Source: Monilinia fructicola (taxonomy: Eukaryota; Ascomycota; Leotiomycetes; Helotiales; Sclerotiniaceae). From it: 64,000 nt of DNA. The stretch lies in contig VICG01000009.1 in the NCBI GenBank assembly GCA_008692225.1, positions 1,736,001 through 1,800,000 on the forward strand. Direction: 5' to 3'. The first letter of the stretch is position 1. Every line of letters begins with the position of its first letter. Of this stretch, positions 12,401 to 25,028 are shown piece after piece. The notes under the pieces are model-generated. The model ran no database searches and was not told the origin of the DNA. It saw only the letters and a list, made by a program, of their open reading frames with translations. The translations under genes and the position numbers were made by a program.

Positions 12401-15400
12401 GCAGAGAGATGCCATTAGTAGATCTATTATAATTCCAAGTAGAGCCATCTAGTATCTTGCACCTTCTGCGCGTGTAGCGAAGGAATTCTGATTACCTGCA
12501 GGTTATCTTAGACATATAATCCCAGGGAACCTTAGTGGAGGACACCATTGGTGATTGCTAGATGTTAACCCGCTGTTCTGACATACGTGGGGTGGAGATA
12601 AAACTATTTGGTAGTGAATGCAATGGAAAAACATTCCTGCGTTAACTTTATTAGAGCAAGAAAAACGCAGAACGTCTGCTGCAAGGTTCCAACAAAGCAT
12701 CACTACATCACATTCGATATATCTGCAACCTAGGCTGTCTCTGGCCGTTGGGATCATTCGTTATTCCACGTTCCCCCCTTTCTTTTTTAGGCAAAATACT
12801 GGAACGGATACTCATCACTGCACCGGGTTTAATAGTTGAAAACAACCTTATATTGACTAGATCTTTTGAATCACCTAAAGCAGTACTTCACTAGCAAGGA
12901 CCAATCTTCTAAACTTCAGATCAATATCCAAGGTATTCTTGCTGTCATTATTGTTATTATATGGTGGTTGTTGTCATATAAAATGCATCTTCCTAGGTTG
13001 AGAGGATAAAAAAAGAAAATAACAGCAAGAAGCTATGGCAATAGCCCAGACATAAATATCAAAGTCTCTCAGGTGGGAGAAGAGTTCCAGGATTCTGACA
13101 AATATTAAAAATACAAGTTCAATAAGTATTTACTAAAATAAATATAATGCAAATCTTGCTTATTATATAGATCTAAATTTATTATGCTTTTATAAGGGAA
13201 AGTGTCAGGAAGCGACTTATGACCTTGAAACTTAAGAAACAGTGCGCAGAGTAGTGAACGAGAGGTGAAAAATGGTATATAGATTGGTGAAGCTGGAAAT
13301 GGACAACCGTTTTTTGAGATTAGCCGTTGTCGAAAAATACAAGCCATGATCAAAGGCGTGAAATACAGGAAGCTTCTTAGTAGCAGGCAATGAAGGTTGG
13401 AAGACTTAAGAACAGGAACTACTTTCGCTTCTGTATTCGAAAGAGGCGATAATATATATACAATATGCCAAGTCGATGCAAGACCCAGAGCACGAATTGT
13501 ACACCCCAGTATACAGAAAAGGAGAAGTATTGAAGATACTTTCCTGTTAAATAGTAGCTCATCGTGTCAGGTGACCCTAGCGAAGGGTCTCTTCCTGATA
13601 GAAAGTCAACACTCTCGTTGTGACGGTCGTTACAACGGAAGCAACGCTGGGCGACGTTGCTAAGGTGACAATAAGAACAAGATAAATACCATCATATAAA
13701 CAAGAATTGATTGTTATAATGAGAATCAGCTTTGTTACAATACATGATCCATATAACGTCCACGTCTCTTCACAAACGTTATGAATATACCTATCAAATG
13801 CTACTATATAGATTTCATACAATATAAAAATTTTATTGATATAATTAGTCTTAAAATTATAAATGATTTTCAAAACATGTTTGTAGATTGAAAAAAATCA
13901 TAAATCTGCTTTCGAAGTATTAACCTGGAAGCCTTCACACTTCTAAAAGGAATATGTTTATTTTTGGCCTCGAATTCAACGGTAATAAAAACGCATTTAT
14001 TGAAAGTATCAATGTTTTAAAGAAATAGAAGAGGCGATGCGACAAAGTCTTCATCGCTGCTGAAAAGATCGAGATTCTCATAGTACAGTACTGCGATAGT
14101 TCGAATGCATAGAAGATTTTACGGTCGCATAAAGTAACAATGTTATCCATTATCATTGTTGAAGGATTGTTCATCTTGGTGTTATATTTGGAGAGGTCTC
14201 GAATTCGGAAGACACTCAGTTGCGTAGACGTATCGATATATCAGATACCAACACGTAACATTTGCCAAAATTCAAGAATGCCAATAGTTAAATATGAAAA
14301 ACTAGACCAATTTGATGGGGGTGAAGGAAGAGGAAAATGAAACCGTTAAAAGTAACGCGTCAACCATAGACAAGATACTTTTAATACCTACTTGCCGACA
14401 AAAAGCAGTGTGCTGCATTCTCAAGAGATACCTGATTATACGAGAAATATTCACTGCATACTTTTGCGTTATACATATTCAAATAAGTGTGTCTTTCTCA
14501 ATCAAATCAAGTGCTTCGGCATGGCGTAGTTGGTAGGGTGCTCGCATCCACTGCATTCAATGTAGTTATATACGGATTTGGCCACCATCGGAGACGATGG
14601 GGACGTGTGGTTGAGGTTAGGGTAGGATGTTTCGCCACTGCACTACCTGCATCTGCAATGGAGTCCGAAAGTTTCCCTCCGACTTTCGTCAAAAAGACAT
14701 CTCCCGTTCTCCTTTTTTTCTTTTGATACTTTTTATTTCGGATTTTGCTTTTTGCTTTTTGGTGAAAAGAAGTGGGGACAGCAGGTAAGGTGAATGAGGT
14801 ATTGAAAGTTTTGTTTTGGCGAAAAAGCTGGTGAAAATCAGAATGATGAAAATGAAATAGAAGGACATCGGGGCTGCTTGTCAAGGACATCATGGCATTC
14901 TTCTTCCCAATACTGAATTTGCGGACGTCAAGGATATAGCGACAGTCATGTTGAAAGAGAGATGATATTAGATTCTTGCAATGTTTAACAAAGGAAATAA
15001 TAATCTGCATACATACACAGTTCACTTGGTTGTATCTTATTGCGAATCTCATATAAATATTCATCTACAATACGTTTCAATAGCCAATAATTGGGTGCCG
15101 CAAATTCCCATTTTGGTGAAAAAAGCGACGCCATTAGGCTTCAGGATAATCATTAACTGCTGATTGTGATATTTGATGGAGGTAAAAGAGATCAAGCTGC
15201 TCGTCTTGATCTGCCTTGAAAGCCTTTATGATCCACTATTATTACGTGATATGAGGGTCATGGAATCATAAATGAAGCTCATAAGTTTTTTTTGCATGTC
15301 TGATCTTTAAAGACTGATAAGTTGAGTTGTACATATTGGCATTGGGGGTCATTTCTATGAGGGTATGTAATACCTCCACCTAAGTTAAGTAGAGATTCCA

Positions 15401-15998
15401 ACCCATACTTCACTTTTGGTATCCAGAAATTTTGGCTGCATATCTCAAATTCGGCATAAGAATAATGAATGCTAAGGGCAAAATAGAATATCTTGAAAAT
15501 CATCCATTGATTATATTCAAGGTGAGATGAACTATGAAGCTCAAGAGAAAAAGCTAGGCTTTGTGGAATTTGCCTGAATAGTAACTATCTCATCAACTGC
15601 ATTCCACGGTTGCTCTGACCTGAAAGACAAGAAGAGATGAGAGCTCAACAGAAAGCGATATTTGAATTCATAGTACGGGTGAACATCCTGCCGAGAACGG
15701 ATGAGAATAAGGTGTATACGGAAGAAGATTAACACTTCACCCCCAGGCTTCCAGCTTCTCGATGTGTCTTATTAGCTAGACATGAAATACTTGGTATTAG
15801 AGAGGAAACAACAGAGGGAAAATTGAATGTAAGCCGATTGGTCAAAAAACTTCATGCAAACTGCGCAGTTTGTTATGATCAACAAGCAAAGGCTAAAGCA
15901 CAAGTAGAGACTGAAGCAATCTCTGCTCTCGATCAGGCCATTTCAGTGACCTTCCCAAATTCTATATTCATATCATGTATAACGATGCACTCGCATAT
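9444..15998. other. long gene-poor stretch
   Basis: I find no gene I can defend in 6.5 kb. Frames at 9988-10203 (plus, Pro/Ser-rich start), 10279-10779 (plus, Gly/Arg/Trp-rich) and 10326-10733 (minus) are open but have no recognisable domain, and the last two overlap on opposite strands. A Pol III A-box-like sequence lies near 14521. One ACCTAGGT palindrome is at 11039. Base composition is near the window average until AT enrichment at 13100-13900. This may be degenerate repeat or long regulatory DNA. Confidence 0.5.
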
Positions 15999-17025
15999 TT
16001 ATAGTTTTGCTTTAATACCCGGCGCGAACGTAGTCCCTCCACTTTCTCCACCAATGGCTTCGACAATCTTATCTACTGTATTCAGAATCCAGGCATTACC
16101 TTCCTCGCCCGCTAGCCATTCACCTCCCTCTACAGGCTCTTCTCCTACAGCTTTATATGTGCCATCCTCAAAGGCTTTCCGTAAACCAAATATATGGCTA
16201 GTGACCTGCGGGCCCACTCCTGTTTGCGCTCTTAAGCATGTTATACCGATCAGACTTGTGAGGACTCTGCCAATCTTTACTGGCCGTGAAGAAACGGCAG
16301 GGTCTGAGAAAAGACTGGAATAATTATTTAGGATAAACACTGGGAGATCAGGATGAGACTCCGCGAGTTTGTTTAGCAGTTTCGTTTCAAATGGTCGATA
16401 AATGGAATCCCATAGTCCGCGGCCTCGAGTTTTGGCGTCATCAATATTGGTAGTTGTCAACTCACTGGTAGATGAGGATACATTAGTAGCATTAAAGTGG
16501 TAAATAGGGGCTGAACGAAGTTACCGAGATGGGATTCTGTTTAATGAATTCATGATCTCGTCCGGTAGATAGGCACGGAACTGACCTAGAACATTGATTG
16601 TTCTCGGAATCTGAAGCCAATGTTAGATTATACTTCGTTGATACAGAGAGTATGCCATACCCCATTGAATCCTATACATTTCAAGCCTACTTCTCTCATC
16701 TGTTCCACGATCTTTACCGTCTGCGCATGATCTTGGCCTTTAGTCGCAAGTCGAAACAGTTCTAACATTGAATCGGGAGAATTCATGGTCATAGTCGCAG
16801 CTGTCTACCATGAATTGTATCAGCTCCCTGTCTAAATCTTCCATTTATTGAATGGATGCGATGTACCGAGATGGTCAGCCATGACGACAATCCAACATTC
16901 TTCTGTGATGCCTCCTCCTCAACCTTCTGGAACACTGAGCGAATATTTCGTGGTGCAGGCGCATAACCCGGGCGCGCATAAGGCGCGTTTATCAGAGTTT
17001 TCAAGGAGGGAGATAGCTTCGACAT
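15999..17025 (-). CDS. AhpD-fold (carboxymuconolactone decarboxylase-like) protein
   Basis: Exons 17025-16867, 16804-16661, 16610-16525 and 16464-15999 give 284 aa with all phases consistent. The start [20 protein letters not shown] was preferred over an in-frame ATG 47 codons upstream because the conserved region begins here. Segments I recognise as typical of a conserved fungal family in the AhpD-like superfamily are [70 protein letters not shown] and KAFEDGTY. AhpD-fold proteins are all-helical and some act as thiol peroxidases. The CxxC peroxidase motif of bacterial AhpD is not visible, so enzymatic activity is not claimed. No signal peptide or membrane segment is evident. It stands alone between gene-poor regions. 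Confidence 0.85.
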
Positions 17026-19095
17026 AACGAGAGTGTGGTAAAAGATATCCGATGGATAAAAATGAATGGCTTCATGAGATGAGATTCGCGAAGGGGGAAA
17101 TCGATGACCGACGTTGATACCGAGGTGGAGCTGTCGCCGATTCTCGGGGAATAATTTACCCGGCAAAAATAGAACTACATACCTCCCGGGCTAGTTCAAC
17201 ACAGCAGTGACAACCATCACAACCCAACGTCATACAAGTTTTTCACCACCGTGTTGAACACCTAGGTACAATACTGTTCTTATCTTCCCGGTTCCATCTA
17301 TAGTTAAGCTGCCGCTCTCACAAACCTTTCAACAGTCGACTTCGTAGATCACACTGAAATGTATGACCTTAATGCTCACATGCATGTGCTTGAGATAGGT
17401 ACCTATTCTACATGATGGTAGGAATGCTACCCCCAAGAAACATCTGAAGAAAGCCGCGTGCTTGAATTGTCATTTGAAGCGATTGATTCATTCAAATCAT
17501 TGAATTACACTTAAATATCCACGGCTGTTCTAAATATTGAAGGAATCTATCTAATCTGCTAGTTCAGACTATTGATGATCATCTCCGATGGTCATCTCAC
17601 TGGCACTGATAAGCATGATACTTGAGATACAAATCTGTTCCATACAAGATGGGCCATCGATCCCCCATTCACACAGGGGGTTTTGTGCGCTCGCAATCCG
17701 TTGCTTTTCATTTTCATATTAGCTGCATATACCAATTTTGCTCTTTCAGGGGCAGCTTTACCAGAACTTGTCTCCAACCATAATTGTTATCTTGCTATAG
17801 ATCGCTAGAAGTTGTTCTCGCATCTTATGGCAAATATTCCATAGATCTCACCAGGAGAACATTGGGCTGACGAGGAGACTATGGTCAAGATGCACTTCAC
17901 TTACCTTGATTTATTGCCAAGCAAGATTTTCATACCCAACAGAAATAACCTGCGAACTGTAGTTCCTCCAAGAAAGGCTCTCGACATGGACGTTTTTGGG
18001 GATATTGTTTGAATGAACGATACATTCGGGCCAAAGACTGATTCCTCGGAATGAAGACTATGGCCTCCTCTATTCAACTGGGATATGGGGCGACTTTCTT
18101 ATGTTATATTTGCATATTAGCGATTCTAATAGTACTATGAAATAATAACGTGAATTTGGCATTTTAAAGGCTATGATATCGCCCAGTCTCCTCGCCAAAT
18201 GACTGACGATTCTTTCGATCGCTGGCCATCGACGTCAACCACTGAAATAGGCTGGGACACATAATCTCGCCTACCTCCTCATGTCGAAGTCGTCGTTCCT
18301 CAAACTGGCCTTACTATACTTGAAAATCTCCCGAATTACCTCACCAAAGTTACGTTGACCTCTTGTTTTTTTTTTCTTCTTCTCGTTTCTCATTTGTTTT
18401 CAATACCATGACAACTGCGGTCCAAACCGAGGTGCCTTTTAAGTATATATGCCAAACAAAGCCGCAATTACAATTTCACCTTCAGCATGTTTTGCATCTT
18501 ACCTGATACCAATGACTGTAAAAACTAATTCTGGTCTGAGAAGAAGTATCGCAACTTTGAATAGACACACAAAAAGGCATTGCAAGAACAGGAAATATTA
18601 CTTTAGGGAAAAGGGGGTTCAGCATTATGAGAGTCGCATGGAAGAAATCGTCCAAGCTTCAACAGCACTGCAAAGATCCTATCTGCCTGAGTTGTTAGTT
18701 GTCGATCACGATCAGGCAGGGCAGTAAATTGCAGGGTGTACAGGGAACCTGAGTAGGACCTGGTTCCATCGAGCCCCTTCAAGCTTTTTCTGTCCGAGGA
18801 CCAGAATACTGAATTGAAAGAAAATACAGAAGCGAATCTCGGAAGAATTCCAAGAAACTTCAAGCTAGGCAATACAACAGGAATGGAATAGCTTGACTGG
18901 TTTGGTTTCTACGGCGCGGTATAAATCACGGCCAATTCACCATGGGTAATTGGCGAGTACCTTCAATATTCTAGAGGTCGCTTCAGCACTTCCCGTTCAA
19001 AGTATATAGGACGAAGTGATCTATCTCATATTCTTTTACCCTGACTTAACTTTGATATGTCTGCCAAAGAGCATCTATAAAGAGTCTCTAGTTAC
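17026..19095. other. intergenic
   Basis: No domain-bearing frame. The open frames at 18449-18727 (plus) and 18603-18872 (minus) overlap each other and have no recognisable content. One ACCTAGGT palindrome occurs at 17260. Confidence 0.5.
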
Positions 19096-19757
19096 TCAGA
19101 AGAGGGCCTTCACCGCCATCCCAGCACCTGTTCCCAGTACAGATCCTAATGCCTTCTGAGCCTCTTGAAGCAGGCTACTGATCAAAATTGGAAGTCACGC
19201 ATCAAATGACACTTGCAGTCTCTGGATGTGGATGGGTGTTCAGTCTCAATCTGGTAGAAGATGGCATATTGATTCGCAGGATCTTCGAGGATATATCGTT
19301 CCAAGATATATCAAGATTTTTGTGAGTAGCGCTCACTGCCGTAAAGTTCTGGAAAATATGATAATGGTAAGGACAACTCTGATGTTCCTTTTCTTCCCCT
19401 TTAGTGTTTGCAGTTTTTTTAACCTCCTTGGCAGCAGTTGAGAACTGGGAGCCCAAGAATTGAAGGTCATAAGGAATATCTTTGGGCATTGTTGCAGGAT
19501 TTTGGTGGCCGAATGCAGCTACGCAGTCAAGAACTCTGAGCTTAGCGTCAAGTTCACTCGAATCTCTTTCGGTGTTTGCAAGCTCAACAATGATGCTGCT
19601 CGATGATTCGAACCTATCGGTTTTCGCATCCTTATGCTCCTCGGCTACGTACCTTTAAGGTACAAAATTATTAGTAGAGACACCAACGATTATACGGCCA
19701 TACCAAAGAACCAAGGTAAACTTACTTGCATAGCAACGAAGACGAGTTTAGCGCCAT
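19096..19757 (-). pseudogene. small fungal gene of unknown function, frame broken
   Basis: A coherent start is visible: exon 19757-19726 (MALNSSSLLCK), intron GTAAGT..AAAG, then exon 2 from 19652 reading YVAEEHKDAKTDRF, KLRVLDCVAAFGHQNP and MPKDIPYDLQFLGSQF. After about 19375 the coding-like sequence changes frame to ELYGSERYSQKS, meets one TGA, and continues in the same frame as ERYILEDPANQYAIFYQIE. A plausible C-terminus (LLQEAQKALGSVLG...AVKALF, stop at 19098-19096) is in yet another frame. So at least one frameshift and one nonsense codon, or unrecognised introns plus an error, separate the parts. I do not recognise the family or a function. It could be a real pseudogene or an intact gene with consensus errors. 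Confidence 0.55.
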
Positions 19758-22199
19758 TGAAAAACTTTGTATTTAATGTCTGATATTGAGCTATGCATTG
19801 GCCACTATTGCGTTCTCCGACAGTTGAATAATTTGGCAGCATATAGGGGGTGCTTCAGCAGTTATGTATTGCTATACATCGTTGCCATTGTGAAGCTTCA
19901 TACTACTAGTATTGCCTTGTATATCTGCCTTGTTGCTGGCACAAACAAAATCGCTCATCAAAAAAACAAACTTACTTGACTCAAGCATCATTCTTACTTG
20001 AGCTAGATCTGGTGGTCGCTAGTAGCTGAACTGAAGAGATCCACATACCTCACATAGTGAGATTCATAAGGCTGATATCGGAATTTCTGTTTAATCGAGG
20101 TGTCAGTTGCTAAAAGGTCGCCATTGGTCGTCTGGAATTGTTTGTCTAACATCCAAACGTGAGATTCTGACCGCTAATTCCTTTCTTGAATTCCGAGAGA
20201 TTTGCGGCCCGCGGCAATAAGCACTTGGTTTGCTTGGCTTTTGCGCGATGAAATCATTTATTGGATTTCGCCAATTTCCAGATATGGAAGTCGCGGCATG
20301 CTGACCACCGAATTCCAGGTAATCACTAGTTTCGGATTGTCTCTCCCGATTCGATTTTCTATCTGACCATATCCGATTCGGTTTCTCTATTTTCCCAATT
20401 ATTTACCGAAATTTGCCTGGACATCTCGGATCATTAGCAGCATTAGATCCCACCGGATGTCACTTCCATCTATATAGAGTCACACGAAATGTATGTGATC
20501 GAAAATATTCTTCAGCAGAAACTAATGAGAACTGCATTTGAGTTCTGACTGCATGTCGATACCAGGGTGATTACGCCCAGTTACCTAGATGTCGCTTCCG
20601 GTAATGAAGCTCCGTGAATGGCAATTGCCGATGATTGCGAGACTAGAAAGTGATCCCGACCGCTTTTCCATTAGTGTTAAACGGCAGCTTCAACGTCAAA
20701 TTTTGGTGGAAATGGCGGGATTTGTGAACCTTGTGTCGCGGAATTCACCCAAGACAGGAGATTTAGCCATGCATTAAGCACTTTTCACAACACATGTAAG
20801 GCTTTTTCTTGGTGTCAACTGACTGAAAATGTGCTTCAGAATGATATGTATCATTGAAAGCCATGCAGCATTGCCAAAAAATAGCATTTTTTAGACAAAA
20901 GTGCATGTTGGTTGTTTTTGAGGCTTTGAAGAGACAGTACGCACATCTCTCCCGTCGAAACGGGGGACGAAAATAGTGACACATCGTGAGAAAAATCATC
21001 AGGTAAGAAACTGCAACATATTGACAGAAATATGACGCCCCTTGGCTCTCCCTCCCATCATCCTTTGCTTTGAATCTAGCATATCGGTGGAATTCAGATT
21101 TACATTGTTACTATGTCATCTTGCACAGCATGGCTTTTGGAAAGCAGTGGTCTACAGAATTTTGCCCTGGCAAAGAGTATCATGATTTTCGTGACCGTGG
21201 AAAGGTAATTGGAAAGTGACGGGCAGCATTTTGAACAGAACTACTCACTTACCGATATTTTAAAGGAAGGCGAGAGCTGGATATCGGATAACTTTCAGTA
21301 TCCTCTCGCTAATTGATAGCTTACCGAATGGGATGATCTTAAAAGCCCTTCGTGAACAACGGCATAACGAGGAGGTTTTGTAGTTGCAGTAGATTTCTCA
21401 GTGTCGTCGATGAGGCTCGCGTTTGCATCAATGAGGCACGTGTGGATGACTTCTGTAAATTTGAGTGTGGGAGTAGAAGTACGCAATGGATCTAAGTCCT
21501 ATGGGTGCTGGTATGATGGATAGGAGGTGTATGATGAGACTGGGGAGAGTCGTACCTGAGAATTATGGAGCTTAACATGCTAGGAAGTGTTCTCTGAAGC
21601 GGCAATACGTAGGACTACTTTGCTATTAATAGAAACCGACGTCGGGTACAAGGGATCAATATACACCACAATATCCCTCCACACCTTGATTCAATATAGT
21701 ATATCTATATATTCAAGCAAGGAGAATATGTATGGCAGCCCATTCGGAGTTTTTGGACAAAACTCTCTTTGTAACCTGATATCGTAAAGGAGTGAAGGTA
21801 GGTAGGTAGGTAGTGTCGTGGGATGGACTTCGTGTACAGCGTGTGGGAAGATATAGAGCTTTTAGAGTAGCATATAGATAGAGCAGAGGTACATTAGAAA
21901 TATGAATATAATGGTAGTGGCTAAGTGTGCAAGGTAAAGATAAGTTGTTATTCTAAGCTATAGGATGATATAGTAGTGTGTGATTTTCCCACAATATGTC
22001 TTCTGATTTTCAAGAATTCCTGGGTATCAGAAGAACTAGAACATTCAAATGGGTTTTTGAAGTGCTTGAATGTCTCAAAATAAACACGAGATATGATGCC
22101 ATAAACTACCTACTCGAGTAGCTAGGAAGCTATATATATATATTTGGGTTGTGCAATATCACGTGAAAGTCACGACCAATCCAATATATCATAATTGGG
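19758..22199. other. intergenic
   Basis: No defensible gene. The minus frame 21295-21486 has a coding-like flavour (HTCLIDANASLIDDTEK, PPRYAVVHEGLLRSS) and could be an exon relic, but no consistent upstream exon joins in phase. A GTAG microsatellite sits at 21798-21814. Confidence 0.45.
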
Positions 22200-23324
22200 A
22201 CGGCCGCCGGCCGTAACGCAAGTTTTCGAACAAGGGATTCGAAATCTTAATACTTTATATTATTAATAAATTTATAAATTAATTAATTATTAGATTAATA
22301 GTAATTTGAATAATTAATTATATATTTTAATTAGTATATAATTAGTTGATAATAAATATATAATTTCAATTAATAATATAATAATAAAACTACTTTTATT
22401 ATATATAAAATTATAGAGAATTAATAAATTAATAGTTTAATAAAAAAAAATATCTTATTATTTTATTAATTAAAAACTAATTTTTAGAAATATTAATATA
22501 TCGTTATTTTATAAAAGAAATAAAAAACTTTTTTTTTAAAAAACTTATAATTAATAATTCTTCTTAGATATTCTAATTATTTATTATATAGAGATATTAA
22601 AATTTTTTAGAGAATTATATTATATATATATATATACATTTTAATTACGTTTTATTATAATATATAATTTTATATATGTTACGCAAAAAATGATCATGTG
22701 ATCCTACTATATTATTAGTGGAGAATAAACCGAAGATCTATTTCAATCCTCCAATACCGATCTCGGATATGTAAAGCACTCCGTGCTTTCCGATCGGAGG
22801 TTACACACCGCTCTTTTAGTTATATATACTACTCCTACTACTCCGTAATAGAAACAGAATCAAAAGCTTACTCATATATATCATATTCTATATTTATACT
22901 TGCTTTTTATTAGTAATCCTCGTATACTCTCATATAACTCGTTCTCCGTAACAATATATAATATCTTAATATTAAAAAGATATATATTATAATAAAATAA
23001 AAGATAATAAATTAAATAAATATAATATAAATAATTTTATAATTCTTTTATAATAAATAAAAAAAGTAAAATTTTATCATCTAATAAATTATATTAATTT
23101 AAAATAATAAATTATATTATTATATATTATAAATATTATCAAAAATTTTAATTCTTCTTAAAAAAATTTATTATAAAAATATAAATAATAAATAAACTAT
23201 AAAATTTAAAGAAGTTTATATTCTTTAATAATCTTATCTTTTATTATTAATTTATTAGTTTTTAATTTTATATATAAAAATATATATTATAAGAAAATAA
23301 TATTTAATATAAACAATAGAAAAA

Positions 23325-23584
23325 ATTATTTTAATATTTTTATTAATTATAAATTATATATCTAATAAAAAAGCAAAGTTGTTTAATATTACTTTAGATT
23401 TTAAAATTGATATTTAAATAAAAATCAATTAAAAATAAATCTTATAATAAATATATTATTTTAATATTTTTATTAATTATAAACTATATATTTAATAAAA
23501 AAGCAAATTTATTTAATATTATTTTAGATTTTAGATTAATATTAAAATAAAAATTAATTAAAAATGAAATTTATAATAAATTAA
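23325..23584. repeat. 130-bp tandem duplication inside the AT block
   Basis: Two adjacent units start with ATTATTTTAATATTTT at 23325 and 23455. Both continue through TTAATTATAAA(T/C)TATATAT and TAATAAAAAAGCAAA. Several of the differences are C/T, as RIP would produce. Confidence 0.75.
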
Positions 23585-24224
23585 TAAACTTATTAAATTT
23601 TAAAATAAAATATTAAAAATTAAAAAGTTTTAAAGATAAATACTTGATTTATTTCAAATTTTATAAATTAAAGTTTAATAATATATAAAAAAAAACTTTA
23701 AAAGATATATTATTTTAAATTATTTAATTTAACTTTTAAAAAATTTAATTAATTTTAATTATATAAAATTAAGATTATTTGTTAAATATTAGTTTTAATT
23801 TCATCTTATTAAATTTATTATTATCAAATATATAAAAACTTTTTAAAATCTATAAAATTATTTATAAAATCTTTATTAAATATTATAATTAATATTATAG
23901 AATATAAAAACTTATATAAAAATAATTAAAATATTACTATATATAAAATAATATATTAGAGTATAATATTTTTATTAAAATAATCTTATTAATACGATTT
24001 AAAAAAAGAAAAGAAGATAATATTATTATTATACTATAAGCTAAAGCTATATACTAATTATTAACTAATTATACGTTAATAATATTATGTAATTAATGTT
24101 TACATTATATATTTATAATATAACTATCGTAATATAACACTTATTAAAAAATTATATATAATAAATATTATTACTTTAATATAATTCAAAATAATATAAT
24201 AATATTTATTATATTTATTTTTCT

Positions 24225-24600
24225 ATCTTTTATATCTTTTATATATCTTTTATATCTTTTATATCTTTTATATCTTTTATATCTTTTATATCTTTTATAT
24301 CTTTATATCTTTTATATCTTTTATATCTTTTATATCTTTTATATCTTTTATATCTTTATATCTTTTATATCTTTTATATCTTTTATTTATTTTATTTATT
24401 TATTTTATTTTATTTATTTTATTTATTTTATTTATTTTATTTATTTTATTTATTTTATTTATTTTATTTATTTTATTTATTTTTTTTATTTTTTTTATTT
24501 TTTTTATTTTTTTTATTTTTTTATTTTTTTTATTTTTTATTTTTTTATTTGTTTATTTTTTATTTTATTTATTTTATTTATTTTTTTTATTTATTTCTTT
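24225..24600. repeat. compound microsatellite (TATCTTTTA)n then (TTTATTTA)n
   Basis: About 165 bp of near-perfect TATCTTTTA units run to about 24390 and are followed by about 210 bp of TTTATTTA and TTTTTATT units. Seen directly in the sequence. Confidence 0.9.
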
Positions 24601-24700
24601 TACTAATTTTATTATTTATATAATCTAAATAAATAAAGTTTTTTATATACTTTTTTTAGCGCAGCTTCTAAAAAATAAAAAATAAAAATATTTATTTTTT

Positions 24701-24835
24701 TATATTATTTATATTATTTATATTATTTATATTATTTATATTATTTATATTATTTATATTATTTATATTATTTATATTAATTATATTATTTATATTATTT
24801 ATATTATTTATATTATTTATATTATCTTTATTATT
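24701..24835. repeat. (ATTATTTAT)n microsatellite
   Basis: About fourteen tandem copies of a 9-bp ATTATTTAT unit, with one variant unit near 24780. Confidence 0.9.
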
Positions 24836-24871
24836 TTCGTAGTATTAAACATGCTTACGTAATTCTCACGT

Positions 24872-25028
24872 GATTCCTTCGAAAGAATAAGTTTCTAGTG
24901 AATAAGTCATTTGAAAAATTTCACGTAACTCACGTGATTTTCATTTTGAATCATAGAAAAAAAAAAAAAAAAAAACGACTGATTCCCTCGGGGGAATAAT
25001 TTTCCAGCCGACAAGTCGTCCGAAAACA
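24872..25028. repeat. two diverged copies of a ~47-bp element showing RIP-type transitions
   Basis: Copy 1 (24872-24918) and copy 2 (24981-25028) align from GATTCC onward at an offset of 109 bp. Nearly all differences are C-to-T or G-to-A when copy 2 is taken as ancestral: about eleven transitions against two or three transversions. A run of about 20 A lies between them. Confidence 0.7.

Larger units (their letters stand above)
22200..24840. repeat. extremely AT-rich block (AT isochore, probable RIP-degraded repeat)
   Basis: From about 22240 to 24840 the sequence is almost entirely A and T, with no coding frame on either strand. A less AT-rich island at about 22680-22870 interrupts it. It starts abruptly beside a GC-rich inverted repeat at 22200-22214 and ends in microsatellites. 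Such blocks in Pezizomycotina are usually transposons destroyed by repeat-induced point mutation. Adjacent diverged copies at 24872-25028 support this. No transposase or reverse transcriptase motif survives. Confidence 0.8.

Noticed and set aside
19600..19625. GGTTCGAATC on the minus strand resembling a tRNA B box
   Set aside because: It lies inside the coding-like sequence of the broken gene, with no A box or cloverleaf around it.
21295..21560. Coding-flavoured minus frame (PPRYAVVHEGLLRSS)
   Set aside because: A possible upstream intron exists (CTCAG/GTACGA..CCATAG), but joining it gives an immediate stop. Insufficient to call a gene.
24225..24835. Regular 9-bp units that could suggest a CRISPR array
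   Set aside because: There are no unique spacers; the units are contiguous microsatellites in a eukaryotic genome.
22200..25028. AT-rich block as a centromere core
   Set aside because: It is only about 2.8 kb and bounded by ordinary sequence with a RIP signature, so a degraded repeat is the simpler reading. The window cannot test centromere function.
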